Source: MPNP01 sp026709725 (GTDB lineage Bacteria; Pseudomonadota; Alphaproteobacteria; Rhodobacterales; Rhodobacteraceae). From it: 64,000 bases of DNA. The position numbers were made by a program, and so were the translations under genes. The DNA is taken from assembly GCA_965200805.1 (NCBI GenBank), contig OZ241384.1, forward strand, positions 868,001 through 932,000, written 5' to 3'. Under the pieces are notes generated by a model. That model did not search any database. It saw only the letters and a program-made list of their open reading frames with translations, and had not been told where the DNA came from. This document shows positions 17,402 to 26,042 of the stretch, one piece after another (within the stretch, counting starts at the first letter, position 1; every line of letters begins with the position of its first letter).

Positions 17402-17508
17402 TCCCGAACTCGGGGCATCGTAGAGTTTGTCCGCTGAACTCCGCCAAGCGTGAACAGAAGACGGTCACGCGTGGGCCAGTCCCCGCTTATGACGGGTTTC
17501 CGTCCGTC

Positions 17509-18279
17509 TCAGCCCTGAATCCCGGATCCCGGGCAGACTCTGTGACGGCCGCCCACCCGGGGTCCATCACGAACCGTCTCTCCGGTCCCGGCCCACCGAC
17601 CCTCGAACGTCTTGAACCGACGCTTGATCTCGGCGTCGGGATTGACGATGAAAAAGGTCCGGTTGCTCCAGCGCCTCCAGTAATACGCAAGCGTGCCGTG
17701 CGGGAGTTGGCCGATCCATTTCCGGATCTCTTGGTGATGCCCGCCCCTGGCGCGCGTGTTGTGGTGGTAGATGACCGCGGGTCGGCCGTCGGCGAGTGCC
17801 CGCACCTCGGATGGCGGGATCCGCTTTGCGCTTTCCTTCCGCCTGTACCGGAAGCCGTCATCCGGATAGAGGCTATTGTCAGGATCGGCGAACACGAGGT
17901 CGCAGTCCCTGAGCTTGGCCCTGGTCCGCTCGAACCACTCCCGCCGCCATCGTTCGCGGTCCCCGTGGAGGACCGGAGATATGTCCAGGGGCTCGGCAGC
18001 GAACGTGGCGTCGCCCAGAAGGCCGGACTCCGCGACCGCCTTGACGGTCCGGCGGCCGTCCCGGACCAGCTTTCCCAGTTCATCGAACAGTTCGGGGTCG
18101 AGATGCCGCCACTCCTCCGGTCGCATCAGATAATCCGTATGCCGGCCGTCGTTCGAGCCGGACGGGTCGGAATCCGTCCGCAAGTACCACGCGACCCCCA
18201 GCCGCTTTCCGCAGGCCAGCGTCCGGAGCAGGCCGTACTTCGCGAAGTCACCGATATCCCCGACATAGTTGTTCCGCAT
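17509..18279 (-). CDS. Conserved protein, possible SAM-methyltransferase-like fold
   Basis: This 256-residue protein begins MRNNYVGDIGDFAKYGLLR, a start I associate with a conserved family of unannotated proteins. LVFADPDNSL (about 128-137) resembles the DPPY/DPDN region of Rossmann-fold methyltransferases, and VIYHHNTRARGGHH follows. The last ~25 residues look unconserved. It sits alone between the TIR-bounded element and an IS5 relic, with a very GC-rich composition like its surroundings, so it is part of the accessory zone. The methyltransferase idea rests on one motif. Confidence 0.65.
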   Translation of the reverse strand: MRNNYVGDIGDFAKYGLLRTLACGKRLGVAWYLRTDSDPSGSNDGRHTDYLMRPEEWRHLDPELFDELGKLVRDGRRTVKAVAESGLLGDATFAAEPLDISPVLHGDRERWRREWFERTRAKLRDCDLVFADPDNSLYPDDGFRYRRKESAKRIPPSEVRALADGRPAVIYHHNTRARGGHHQEIRKWIGQLPHGTLAYYWRRWSNRTFFIVNPDAEIKRRFKTFEGRWAGTGETVRDGPRVGGRHRVCPGSGIQG

Positions 18280-18334
18280 TCACCGACTCCGGCAAGGATC
18301 ATGGTCTCTTTGCTGGGATAGACCCACTAGACAG

Positions 18335-18955
18335 GCCAAAAGGATCGTGGACGGCATCGTCTTCGTCCTGCACACCAGCCCTAGAGCCAGAACAGCACCC
18401 GGGCCCAGATCCTGCAGGATCTTGCCGGTGATGACAGTGATGGTCATGACGATGGGGGCGCCTGCGCAAGCCGGACACCGCCATCGGGATCATGGGTCCC
18501 GGGCGCGCACGCTGCCGGGGCCCGGTGTCCTGCTGAACGATCCGGGAATGGCCCGCCCCGATTGATACCCTGCCCCGGTCAGGCTGGGCTGTGGCGGGTG
18601 ACGATCCCGGGTGACGATCCATTGGGCCCTGGACCCATGATCCCCGGATCCAGTGCACCCCTGAGCGGGCGGGCAACGGTGCAGGCCACTGTGTCAGTGA
18701 AGGGGACGGGTTCCGATCCAGGTCGGACATCCGGTTGTGCCCAGGCTGGGCCACGGCCTGCCGGTCTTGTGCCCGGTGCGCCGGTCCCCGGCCCCTTGAC
18801 CGGACCCTCTGCAGGAAACACGACCGGATTGCGCGGGTCTTCAGCAGGATCAGGGAATTCCGCCAGGTCGTGCATGGGCAGGACCGTGCGCACCGTCCTC
18901 GCGGCCGTGCAGTGCGCTGTCAGCCGCACCGCGGGTACTGGCAAAATTGAGGAAT
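18335..18955 (+). pseudogene. IS5-family transposase relic
   Basis: The decayed frames include IVDGIVFVLHT (18345-18380), matching the N-terminal block of IS5-family (IS427-like) transposases (R(R)xxDGIxxVLRTG). A C-terminal block, DRTLCRKHDRIARVFSRIREFRQV (about 18800-18870), corresponds to the YRxRxxIERxFxxLKxxRRV motif. In between there is only low-complexity GC-rich sequence in mixed frames. The N-terminal block and a GRATVQ-type segment are shared with 27745-28190. Confidence 0.62.
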
Positions 18956-19158
18956 GAAACCCGGAATACTGATGGCGTATCCATATGACGAACCCTCTCG
19001 ACAGTGCCTTAGCAAATATGATGGGCATATCGATAAAAGGGCTCCAAATGTCAGCAATGTTCCCCACATGCAACATTTACTGGCAATACTGATTGTGCTG
19101 CGGTAATCTATAATGTAGCCACACTGTGGCCATGGAACTATGGAGGGTGATTCGAAAA

Positions 19159-19425
19159 ATGACCGCCGATGTACAATCTGTTGTGCGTGCACGCGTTGAT
19201 CCGGAAATCAAGTTAAAGGCAAATCGAATTTTTGACAGCATGGGGTTCACGACATCTGCTGCTATACGCATGTTCTTGGTACAGGTCATTGCCGAAGGAT
19301 CCTTACCTTTTGAAGTCAGGGCCCCAAACAAGTTGACTCGCGATGCGATAGCTGCCTCCCGAGCAGGTAAAGTGAGGTCCTTTGCTTCTGTTGATGAACT
19401 TTTCGCCGACCTGAATGATGAATAG
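19159..19425 (+). CDS. DinJ/RelB-family antitoxin
   Basis: This 88-residue protein starts MTADVQSVVRARVDPEIKLK. It has the ribbon-helix-helix pattern of DinJ (VVRARVDPEIK, then a helix, then GFTTSAAIRMFLVQV) and a C-terminal toxin-binding tail (DELFADLND). A GGAGGGTGA ribosome binding site fixes the ATG at 19159, not the upstream frame start. It would neutralise a RelE/YafQ-type toxin and repress its own promoter. The expected downstream toxin is missing: 19426-19640 shows only broken frames. The nearest YafQ-like gene is at 14792-15073 on the opposite strand. Confidence 0.85.
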   Translation: MTADVQSVVRARVDPEIKLKANRIFDSMGFTTSAAIRMFLVQVIAEGSLPFEVRAPNKLTRDAIAASRAGKVRSFASVDELFADLNDE

Positions 19426-20755
19426 GAGTGGCGGGTCGGTTTGAAACTGGAGGATATCACACCAACTTCTTATCAAGTTCAGCCGATATCTTTGGGCAAT
19501 CCTGTGCACATTCCCCGTTTCATTCACCAGAATCGGATATGAATTCTGATGATGACCGTGAAAAAGATGCGGTTGTATATATGCCAAAGAATCCCGGCTG
19601 GATTCTTGACAAACCAGAACCGGTCCTCCCACTTTTATAGATTAGCAACTGCTTGATCACGCAAGGATTTTGGATCATTCGGGATGGTTTTACCGTCCCT
19701 GGTGTTTCTGCTCGCGGCGAGACTCCCTTTCCGTGGGCTGGATGGCCCCCGTCCGCTACAAAACGGGTGGAGGTTTTCTTTTCAGTTACAAACGCTTGGC
19801 TCTAAACCGAACCTCCAGAACCCGATCAGCGCACGTCTCCGATCCTGAACAGGTCCGGTTTTTCAGGGAGGGGGTTTACCGGGACCGTTTGCGCCTGTCG
19901 GGCCCGTTTGCGCCCCTCCCTGCCCATCAATGGCCCGAGCAGAGCGAAGGCCCGCTCCTGCAGGGATGGCGGGCGGCGTGCGTTGCCGCCACCCGGGTGC
20001 GGGCCCGGATGGCGTGTCATCGGTCATCTGATCCAGGCCCGGATTGCGCAGGGTCCCGGGGACGGCGGCCCCGGCCCCGTGCGGCAGGGAGCGGGTGATG
20101 GTGAGGGAGTCCCCGAGATCGGCAATGGCCGTCCCGCCCCTGGGGAGGACCCGGAGTCCCTCCACGGGCCCGGAGGGCCCCAACGGGTCGTGATCATCAG
20201 GGGGAGGGATTGGCCGGGGTGTGCGTCCGGGCCCTGCCGTCCTCGCCCTGATCCTGATGGCGGAGGGGACTCGCGCAGGAGGATCCGGGCGGTGAGTTGC
20301 GCCAAGGGTTGCCGATGACCGGGAGATGTGTCGATGGAGATGGTCACTGTCCCTGACAGGTCATCAATGGGATGTCAGGCGGGTCTGTGGCATGAAGGGA
20401 ATTGACTGACATGGCCACGCTCTCCGGCCGGGGACATCCGTTGGTGCCCGGAAGACAGGGGGCGAAGGCACTTTTCGGGTGGAAGGGGTCTGGAGGTTCG
20501 GATTAAAAGAACCAAACCTGTTCCCCCGTCGATCTCAAACACGCCCCCGGCCTCGGCATCGCCCTGGAACGCCTCGTTTCTTCCGAAATCACCGCCAACC
20601 ACAATGCCGTGCCACATTGCAGAACCACTGATCAGGCAAAAACCCATCTCGATTCCTGCTGTTCCGGCAATCGCGCTGCCGCTTGATGCACAGGCGAAGA
20701 ACATGCAGCTCCCCCGTGATACCCGCTGCGGTCTCGGCCGCCACCAAGTGGAAGA
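19426..20755. other. Repeat-rich, gene-poor stretch
   Basis: About 1.3 kb. The first 200 bp after the dinJ-like gene are AT-richer and may be the wreck of its toxin gene. From 19850 to 20350 the sequence is very GC-rich with Pro/Arg/Gly-biased frames in all phases, as in the neighbouring IS relics, but no transposase motif could be recognised. A segment near 19715-19765 (SLSVGWMAPVRY in one frame) resembles 15545-15600 (GWLAPLRY). Confidence 0.35.
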
Positions 20756-20970
20756 TCGCAACGAAGAGCGCCCCTGAGGGTCTGCCGGTCCACAGCCTGA
20801 CAACGCTCCTTGCCGATCTCGGAGCACTGACCCTGAACAGGGTGCCTCTTCCCGGATGTCCCGACAGTCAGTTCTCTCTGGTGGCGGAACCAACGGCACT
20901 GCAGATGCGGGCGTTTGATCTGCTGGCAATGCACCCTGCCCGGGATGTTCCCATAAGGATGGCAGGTTGA
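20756..20970 (+). pseudogene. Transposase C-terminal relic (IS4-superfamily type)
   Basis: A frame with SLTTLLADLGALTLNRV, then EPTALQMRAFDLL and a short end, looks like the C-terminus of IS1634/IS4-type DDE transposases, where a 'TPLQxxAFxLL' block precedes the stop. The N-terminal and catalytic parts are absent. The family assignment is from memory of the C-terminal pattern and is uncertain. Confidence 0.4.
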
Positions 20971-21037
20971 TCGGGGGACGTCTTTCAAAAGGGGATTATA
21001 TCGATTGGTTGACAGAATCTAAATTAGTTCAAAAGAA

Positions 21038-21141
21038 TTAGTATTCTGTATTGAATTTTGCCAGATACTCAATTGATACTTCAAGCTCTTGAATATCATT
21101 GGGTATTTTGAGATTTGTCAACCCATGTGTATAATCCCCAA
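21038..21141 (-). pseudogene. C-terminal gene fragment R4, copy 1
   Basis: On the minus strand the fragment reads GDYTHGLTNLKIPND followed by IQELEVSIEYLAKF and a stop (rc at 21038-21040). It is homologous to the fragment at 28467-28590 at both DNA and protein level, with many silent differences, so both were once coding. It abuts the point where the binding-protein gene is cut (about 21141). The parent protein is not recognised. Confidence 0.5.
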
Positions 21142-21498
21142 TGAAAGACCCTGGCCGATTCCGGTCATGCGCTCAAAGGAAAAGACCACATCGTCAGCCG
21201 TGAGTGCATTCCCGCTCTGGAATGTCACGTCCCTGCGCAATGAGAATGTATACTCGGTGCCGGCCCCTTCCCAGCTCTCGGCAAGATGGGGCACATGACC
21301 CGGACCACCCTGTCGGGGCAGAACCAGAGTATCATAGACATTGAACATCAGGATGGTATCGGCGTAATCCGATGCCAGAGCCGGATCAAGTTCACCAACG
21401 GCCACTTCGTCGAGCCGCAGAACACCGGCAGCATGCCCCGGCAGGACAATTGCTGCCCACAACGATGCGGCAAGAAAGCCGCTCAACAGTTTCCGCAT
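21118..21498 (-). pseudogene. Truncated ABC oligopeptide-type binding protein
   Basis: The 127-residue frame is the N-terminal part of a family 5 (DppA/OppA-like) binding protein, normally about 500 residues. It has a Sec signal (MRKLLSGFLAASLWAAIVLP), then VGELDPALASDYAD, LAESWEG and the hallmark FSLRRDVTFQSGNALTADDV. Similarity ends at about residue 119, where sequence shared with another locus (R4) begins. The start at 21498 follows TTTCTCTCCT (AGGAGAGAAA on the minus strand). It lies 27 bp downstream of the XRE-cupin regulator gene, so the pair may once have headed a transport operon. Confidence 0.8.
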
Positions 21499-21524
21499 TG
21501 TTTCTCTCCTCATTCTGGGGCGGG

Positions 21525-22169
21525 TCAATCCCGCACTTGTTCCCCGGCAGCAATCATCGTGCTGTTCGGGTGTTTGATTTGGTCGACATCGCCAAAGATA
21601 TCCATCGTGACGACAGTGAGGACCCTGACAACCCCGGCTGTGTGGTTCCACATCCGGTGCATCTGCTCCGAACTGAAATGCATCGAGTCGCCTGTCTGCA
21701 AAACGATCACCTTGCCGTCGAGTTCCGCAGTCACGGATCCCTCAAGAATGAAATGCAGCTCCTCGCCTTCATGCCTGAAGGCCACACCGTGATATCCCGG
21801 CTGGAGAGTGCTGATCACGCCATTCATCTGATGCCCCGGGAAAGCCGTCGTGATCCTTTCGTAGAGGATGCGGGCTTCATCCAGGGAATAGGCTTGACGG
21901 TTGACAGCCCGGGTTGTTCGGGACAGACTGGCTGGCACCTTGAAGAAATCGGCCATATCGATATTCAGCACACCGGCGATGGCAGCCAGCGAGGAAATCG
22001 AGGGGGATGTCAGTCCTCTTTCCACCTGCGACAGGAATCCGGCGGTCAGGTTGGCCTCGGCGGCAACCTCCTGCAGCGTCAAGTCGGCCTGTTGTCGCGC
22101 ACGCCGCAAGTTGCTTCCGAGAGCGTCAAGCGGGTCGGCGGGCATGTCTGCTGACAACGATCTGTTCAT
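21525..22169 (-). CDS. XRE-family regulator with C-terminal cupin
   Basis: This is a 214-residue, two-domain regulator. The N-terminal Cro/C1 helix-turn-helix is at about 16-70 (LRRARQQADLTLQEVA, GFLSQVERGLTSPSISSL). The C-terminal cupin_2 barrel is at about 120-190 (GEELHFILEGSVTAEL, LQTGDSMHF). This architecture (PuuR/SutR-like) senses small amines, amino acids or acids. It is divergent from the acyl-CoA synthetase gene; two identical 13-bp sequences lie in the shared promoter region (22177-22231). Confidence 0.92.
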   Translation of the reverse strand: MNRSLSADMPADPLDALGSNLRRARQQADLTLQEVAAEANLTAGFLSQVERGLTSPSISSLAAIAGVLNIDMADFFKVPASLSRTTRAVNRQAYSLDEARILYERITTAFPGHQMNGVISTLQPGYHGVAFRHEGEELHFILEGSVTAELDGKVIVLQTGDSMHFSSEQMHRMWNHTAGVVRVLTVVTMDIFGDVDQIKHPNSTMIAAGEQVRD

Positions 22170-22176
22170 GGCATCG

Positions 22177-22231
22177 TTTTTACCAATACTTAATTTTTTT
22201 CAACCCCTCGCAGCACCTTTTTTACCAATAC
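22177..22231 (+). promoter_or_regulatory. Two direct repeats, candidate XRE-cupin operators
   Basis: TTTTTACCAATAC occurs exactly at 22177-22189 and again at 22219-22231. Spacing is 42 bp start to start, four helical turns, just upstream of the regulator's start. They lie between the divergent regulator and CoA-ligase genes. Binding by the regulator is inferred from position and repetition. Confidence 0.6.
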
Positions 22232-22303
22232 CGGTCATCCGTCCCACTCTTGCAATCGGAACGGATTTTCGCCACGAACCGCAATGTGGAGAATGGGGCT
22301 GCC

Positions 22304-23824
22304 ATGGCAAATCACCTGTATGACTGCCTGATTCACCAGGCCAGGACACATCCGGACCGGACCCTCTTCTGCGAACCGCGAGGATCCGGGGTCACCAACG
22401 GCACATTTCTTGACTGGGTCGAGGACATCGGCGAAACCCTCGTTTCCGCGCATGTTGAACCCGGTGACAGGGTGGCAATTCTTGCCCATAAAAGCATTGC
22501 GATGCTGGCAGCCTATCTGGCCATTATCCGGGCGGGCGCCGTCATCGTCCCCCTCAATCCAGCTTCGACAACGCATGAGTTGCGGTATTTTCTGGAGAGT
22601 TCCAATCCCAGGGTCTTTGTTGCGGATGACGAGATGCTGGCAGCGTGCACGCCGTTCATCCGGCAGCACGAGAGTCTCGGGACACTCAGTCTGAACCGGG
22701 ATGGCGACGGCTCGCTCATGCAGAATATGGGAGTTCCGGGGGGAAGGACCGGTATCCGGGAGCGGGGAGCGGCGGAAATTGCAGCGATCCTGTATTCATC
22801 AGGGACGACCGGCAGACCCAAGGGAGTCATGCTCTCGCACGGCGCGCTCGTGTCGAACGCCAGAACACTTGTGCAATACTGGGATGTCTCGGCAACCGAT
22901 GTGCTGTTGCATACACTGCCGGTTTTTCATCTGCATGGGCTCATCGTGGCAACGCATGTGGCCCTGATTGCCGGTTGCGGAATCATCTTCCACAGGTCAT
23001 TCGATCCTGACACGGCGATCAGCTCCCTGAAGCGTGCGACCCTTATGATGGGGGTCCCGACCCATTATCGCAGATTGCTCAGCGCACCGACGCTCCGTCG
23101 GTCCGGGTTGAAGCACATGCGCCTGTTCATCACCGGTTCAGCGCCTCTGCCACCTGACCTTGCTGAGGAGTGGCGGAAACGAACCGGCCATACCCTCCTG
23201 AATCGTTACGGCATGACCGAGGCAAACATCATTGCATCGCACACACCCGAAAACAGGATGAACATCTGTTCAGTTGGACCGCCACTCCCCGGAGTTGATA
23301 TCCGCATACGGGACCTCCGGAATGGCAGTGTTCTTGCGGACAACTCTACAGGTTCTCTCGAAATCCACGGTCCGGGCCTCTTCAGCGGCTACTGGCAAAT
23401 GCCGGAGAAAACCAAAGAAGCCCTGCATGATGACGGTTTTTTTCGAACAGGCGATCTGGCCCGGCTCGATGCGGATGGATCCCTGCATATTGAAGGGCGC
23501 ACGCAGGACCTGATTATCTCCGGCGGCATGAATGTCTATCCCGCCGAAGTTGAGGCCGCGATCAACAGTCATCCCGATACGGCTGATTCGGTTGTGATCG
23601 GAGTGCCCCATGCGGACTATGGCGAATCTGTCATTGCTGTTGTTCTGCCCCGAGAAGGAACGAGGGTCGGTATTCAGGCGCTGCAAGCCCATATCCGTGC
23701 CCGGATATCCGGCTACAAATGCCCGAAAAAGATCATGCTGCGGTCATCCTTGCCAAGGAATGCGATGGAGAAGGTTGACCGGAATTTTCTGCGCCGGGAG
23801 TATCAGGACTGTTTTGATGCCTGA
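22304..23824 (+). CDS. Malonyl-CoA/acyl-CoA synthetase (MatB-like)
   Basis: This 506-residue ANL-superfamily enzyme activates a carboxylic acid with ATP and CoA. Motifs: YSSGTTGRPKGVMLSHG (phosphate-binding loop), LLNRYGMTEANII (A5 region), GRTQDLIISGGMNVYPAE (hinge) and the catalytic Lys in NAMEKVDRN near the C-terminus. Length and the RYGMTE/GPPLPGV context are closest to malonyl-CoA synthetase MatB. The frame is open upstream to 22007, but that part overlaps the regulator gene and is not protein-like. Its end overlaps mtaB by 22 bp tail to tail. Substrate could be another short acid. Confidence 0.87.
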   Translation: MANHLYDCLIHQARTHPDRTLFCEPRGSGVTNGTFLDWVEDIGETLVSAHVEPGDRVAILAHKSIAMLAAYLAIIRAGAVIVPLNPASTTHELRYFLESSNPRVFVADDEMLAACTPFIRQHESLGTLSLNRDGDGSLMQNMGVPGGRTGIRERGAAEIAAILYSSGTTGRPKGVMLSHGALVSNARTLVQYWDVSATDVLLHTLPVFHLHGLIVATHVALIAGCGIIFHRSFDPDTAISSLKRATLMMGVPTHYRRLLSAPTLRRSGLKHMRLFITGSAPLPPDLAEEWRKRTGHTLLNRYGMTEANIIASHTPENRMNICSVGPPLPGVDIRIRDLRNGSVLADNSTGSLEIHGPGLFSGYWQMPEKTKEALHDDGFFRTGDLARLDADGSLHIEGRTQDLIISGGMNVYPAEVEAAINSHPDTADSVVIGVPHADYGESVIAVVLPREGTRVGIQALQAHIRARISGYKCPKKIMLRSSLPRNAMEKVDRNFLRREYQDCFDA

Positions 23825-25125
23825 TACCGCTGTCTGTCCGGCCCGCGGCCCGACGCAGCGGGCGTACCGATGAGATGGTCCTGGTTGAATCCGGTCACGC
23901 GGACCCTGACGAGCGGATACCTTGCCTTGGCCTTCAGTTTGATCTCGGCATAATTGCCTGCCCGGCCAAAAACGTCATTTTCCATAAGAACCTCAACATC
24001 CCGGCCCTGCATTTGATCAAACAATGCCAGTCTTTGCTCCAGAGCGACATGCCTGAGATGCGCTGCCCGCTGACGAATGATCGCCCCATTGACCTGTGGC
24101 ATGCGGGCAGCCGGTGTTTCGTCATGGGGGCTGTATGGAAAGACATGCAGCCATGTGATGGCACATTCCCGGACAAGGTCAACGGTCTGTTCATGCATGG
24201 CATCGGTTTCGGTCGGGAAGCCGGCGATAAGATCCGCGCCGAATACGATGTCAGGTCGTAACTCCCGGAGCGACTCACAGAACATGATCACATCCGAACG
24301 CAGATGCCGACGCTTCATCCTTTTGAGAATCATATCATCACCGGATTGCAGGGACAGATGCAGATGAGGCATGAGACGTTCCTCATCGGCCATTACCCGA
24401 ACCAATGCGTCATCAACCTCGGCCGGGTCGATTGAAGACAATCGCAACCGGGGCAGATTCGGGACCTGTTTGAGGATTCGGTCAACGAGATCACCCAGCT
24501 GCGGTCGCCGGGGCAGATCGGCTCCCCAGCTTGTCATGTCGACACCCGTCAGCACAACTTCCCTGCATCCCTGTTCAGCGAGCATCCTGATCCGGTCGAC
24601 GATGGCACCTGCGGACAGCGAAGTGGAGTTGCCCCGACCATATGGAATGACACAGAAGGTGCAGCGATGATCGCAACCGGTCTGAACCTGGACATAGGCA
24701 ACCCGCTGGGTTTCGAAGGCCGGGAACACATGATTGGCGGGTTGGGATGGAATCATGATGTCATCCACCATGATGACCGTTTCATCCCCCGGTGGTGATT
24801 GATGCCGGACAAGTGCATGCCAGCTGTCAATGTTGAGTTTGTGACTGTTTCCCAGAACGACATCCACGCCGCGAATCCCGGCAAACGCACGGGGATCAAT
24901 CTGCGCTGCACACCCTGTCACAACCAGTCGGGCATCAGGATGCTCCCGGCGCAGGCGGCGAACGGTCTGGCGGGATTTCCGTTTGGCCTCATGCGTTACG
25001 GCACAGGTATTGACCACAACAGTATCATTCGCCCCGGCGGAATGTGCATGCTGTCGCATCACCTCGGTTTCATAGGCATTGAGGCGGCATCCAAGTGTCA
25101 CAAAGTGCACGCCCGTGTCAGCCAT
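23803..25125 (-). CDS. mtaB: tRNA t6A37 methylthiotransferase MtaB
   Basis: This 440-residue radical-SAM enzyme turns t6A37 into ms2t6A37 in tRNAs reading ANN codons. The N-terminal UPF0004 domain contributes three cluster cysteines (FVTLGCRLNAYE, NTCAVT, VTGCAAQ). The radical-SAM CxxxCxxC is in TGCDHRCTFCVIPYGRG, and a TRAM-like C-terminal part follows (about 375-430). 'GCRLNAYE' marks MtaB against MiaB and RimO. It overlaps the end of dapF by 8 bp, so the two are co-transcribed, a common alphaproteobacterial pair. An ATG three codons upstream is possible. Confidence 0.92.
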   Translation of the reverse strand: MADTGVHFVTLGCRLNAYETEVMRQHAHSAGANDTVVVNTCAVTHEAKRKSRQTVRRLRREHPDARLVVTGCAAQIDPRAFAGIRGVDVVLGNSHKLNIDSWHALVRHQSPPGDETVIMVDDIMIPSQPANHVFPAFETQRVAYVQVQTGCDHRCTFCVIPYGRGNSTSLSAGAIVDRIRMLAEQGCREVVLTGVDMTSWGADLPRRPQLGDLVDRILKQVPNLPRLRLSSIDPAEVDDALVRVMADEERLMPHLHLSLQSGDDMILKRMKRRHLRSDVIMFCESLRELRPDIVFGADLIAGFPTETDAMHEQTVDLVRECAITWLHVFPYSPHDETPAARMPQVNGAIIRQRAAHLRHVALEQRLALFDQMQGRDVEVLMENDVFGRAGNYAEIKLKAKARYPLVRVRVTGFNQDHLIGTPAASGRGPDRQRYQASKQS

Positions 25126-25933
25126 GCCGTGCATCCATGCTCGCCGGGTCCAGTTCACCCTCATAGACGCGCACTGTTGGCCCTGTCATCCAGACACCAT
25201 CATCTGTCCAGTCGATCTGCAGGTCTCCACCATCAGTCACGACACTCACCTGCCGCTCTGTGAGGTCCCTCGACACCGCGGCAACGGCACTGGCACATGA
25301 TCCGGACCCGGATGCACGGGTGACGCCGGCACCCCGTTCCCAGATCCGCATACGAAGGCTTGTGCGGGACAGGATCTCGACCCACTCGACATTGCAGCGT
25401 TCCGGAAACAGTGGATGGTGTTCAATTCCGGGTCCAATTTCAGACAGATTGATGTCGGCAATATCCCTGACAAAAAACACGCAATGCGGATTCCCCATGC
25501 CGAGAGCCATCGGGTTCCCTGCAATCGGCAGGTTTTTTGCATCAACTTCTTGAGCCAGGGGAATGTCACGCCAGGAAAAGACAGGCTTGCCCATATTGAC
25601 AGCCGTAAGTCCGGAGCCGACATCCCGGCATGCATGCAACCCCTGGGCCGTTCGCAGCGTGACCGACGGCCGACCGGTTGCATCCATGAGTGTTCGCGCA
25701 ATGCACCGTGTTGCATTGCCACATGCTGCCGAAGGGCTGCCGTCGGCATTGAAAAACTCCAGGGCGGCATCGGCATCCTCGGCCTTGCCAACAAGGGCGA
25801 GTTGGTCAAATCCAACCCCGCAGCGGCGGTCCGACAGGCGGAGAGCCAGAGCGGTCGGATCATCAACATGCTCACGGGTCACATCAATGATCATGAAATC
25901 ATTTCCGAGACCGTGCATTTTGGTAAAGTGCAT
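25118..25933 (-). CDS. dapF: Diaminopimelate epimerase
   Basis: This 271-residue enzyme converts LL- to meso-diaminopimelate for lysine and peptidoglycan. It starts MHFTKMHGLGNDF, the family's N-terminal signature. The two catalytic cysteines are in ACGNATRC and in GSGSCASAV. The start at 25933 follows GGTGGAG with good spacing; the frame extends upstream to 26038 without support. It is the first gene of a dapF-mtaB pair. Confidence 0.95.
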   Translation of the reverse strand: MHFTKMHGLGNDFMIIDVTREHVDDPTALALRLSDRRCGVGFDQLALVGKAEDADAALEFFNADGSPSAACGNATRCIARTLMDATGRPSVTLRTAQGLHACRDVGSGLTAVNMGKPVFSWRDIPLAQEVDAKNLPIAGNPMALGMGNPHCVFFVRDIADINLSEIGPGIEHHPLFPERCNVEWVEILSRTSLRMRIWERGAGVTRASGSGSCASAVAAVSRDLTERQVSVVTDGGDLQIDWTDDGVWMTGPTVRVYEGELDPASMDARHG

Positions 25934-26042
25934 GGCATGCTCCACCCTGAACATCCCCGCCATAAATGAAATGACCTCCCTTGACCACAACCGCTGATGC
26001 AGGTAGTTGTGGCACGCGCGAACCGTTTTGTTCGTCAAGGTC

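Larger units (their letters stand above)
16744..17456. mobile_element. 713-bp element with ~44-bp terminal inverted repeats
   Basis: The left end (16744-16788) and the reverse complement of the right end (17411-17456) agree over about 44 bases with five or six mismatches. They share TGTTCACGCTTGGCGGAGTT, then AGC, ACAAACT and ACGATGCCCC. No transposase is present between them. The interior holds a small minus-strand gene (17043-17210), a strong internal inverted repeat (17323-17401) and a short hairpin (16827-16847). It looks like a non-autonomous, MITE-like element carrying a passenger. I do not recognise the terminal repeat from a known IS. Confidence 0.65.

Noticed and set aside
17353..18321. 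322-codon plus-strand open frame
   Set aside because: It runs antisense to the better supported 256-residue gene and crosses the element's right terminal repeat. Its composition (Pro/Val/Arg) is that of an antisense shadow in GC-rich DNA.
20375..20929. 184-codon minus-strand frame
   Set aside because: No ribosome site, no family signature, and the plus strand in the same place carries a transposase-like C-terminal block.
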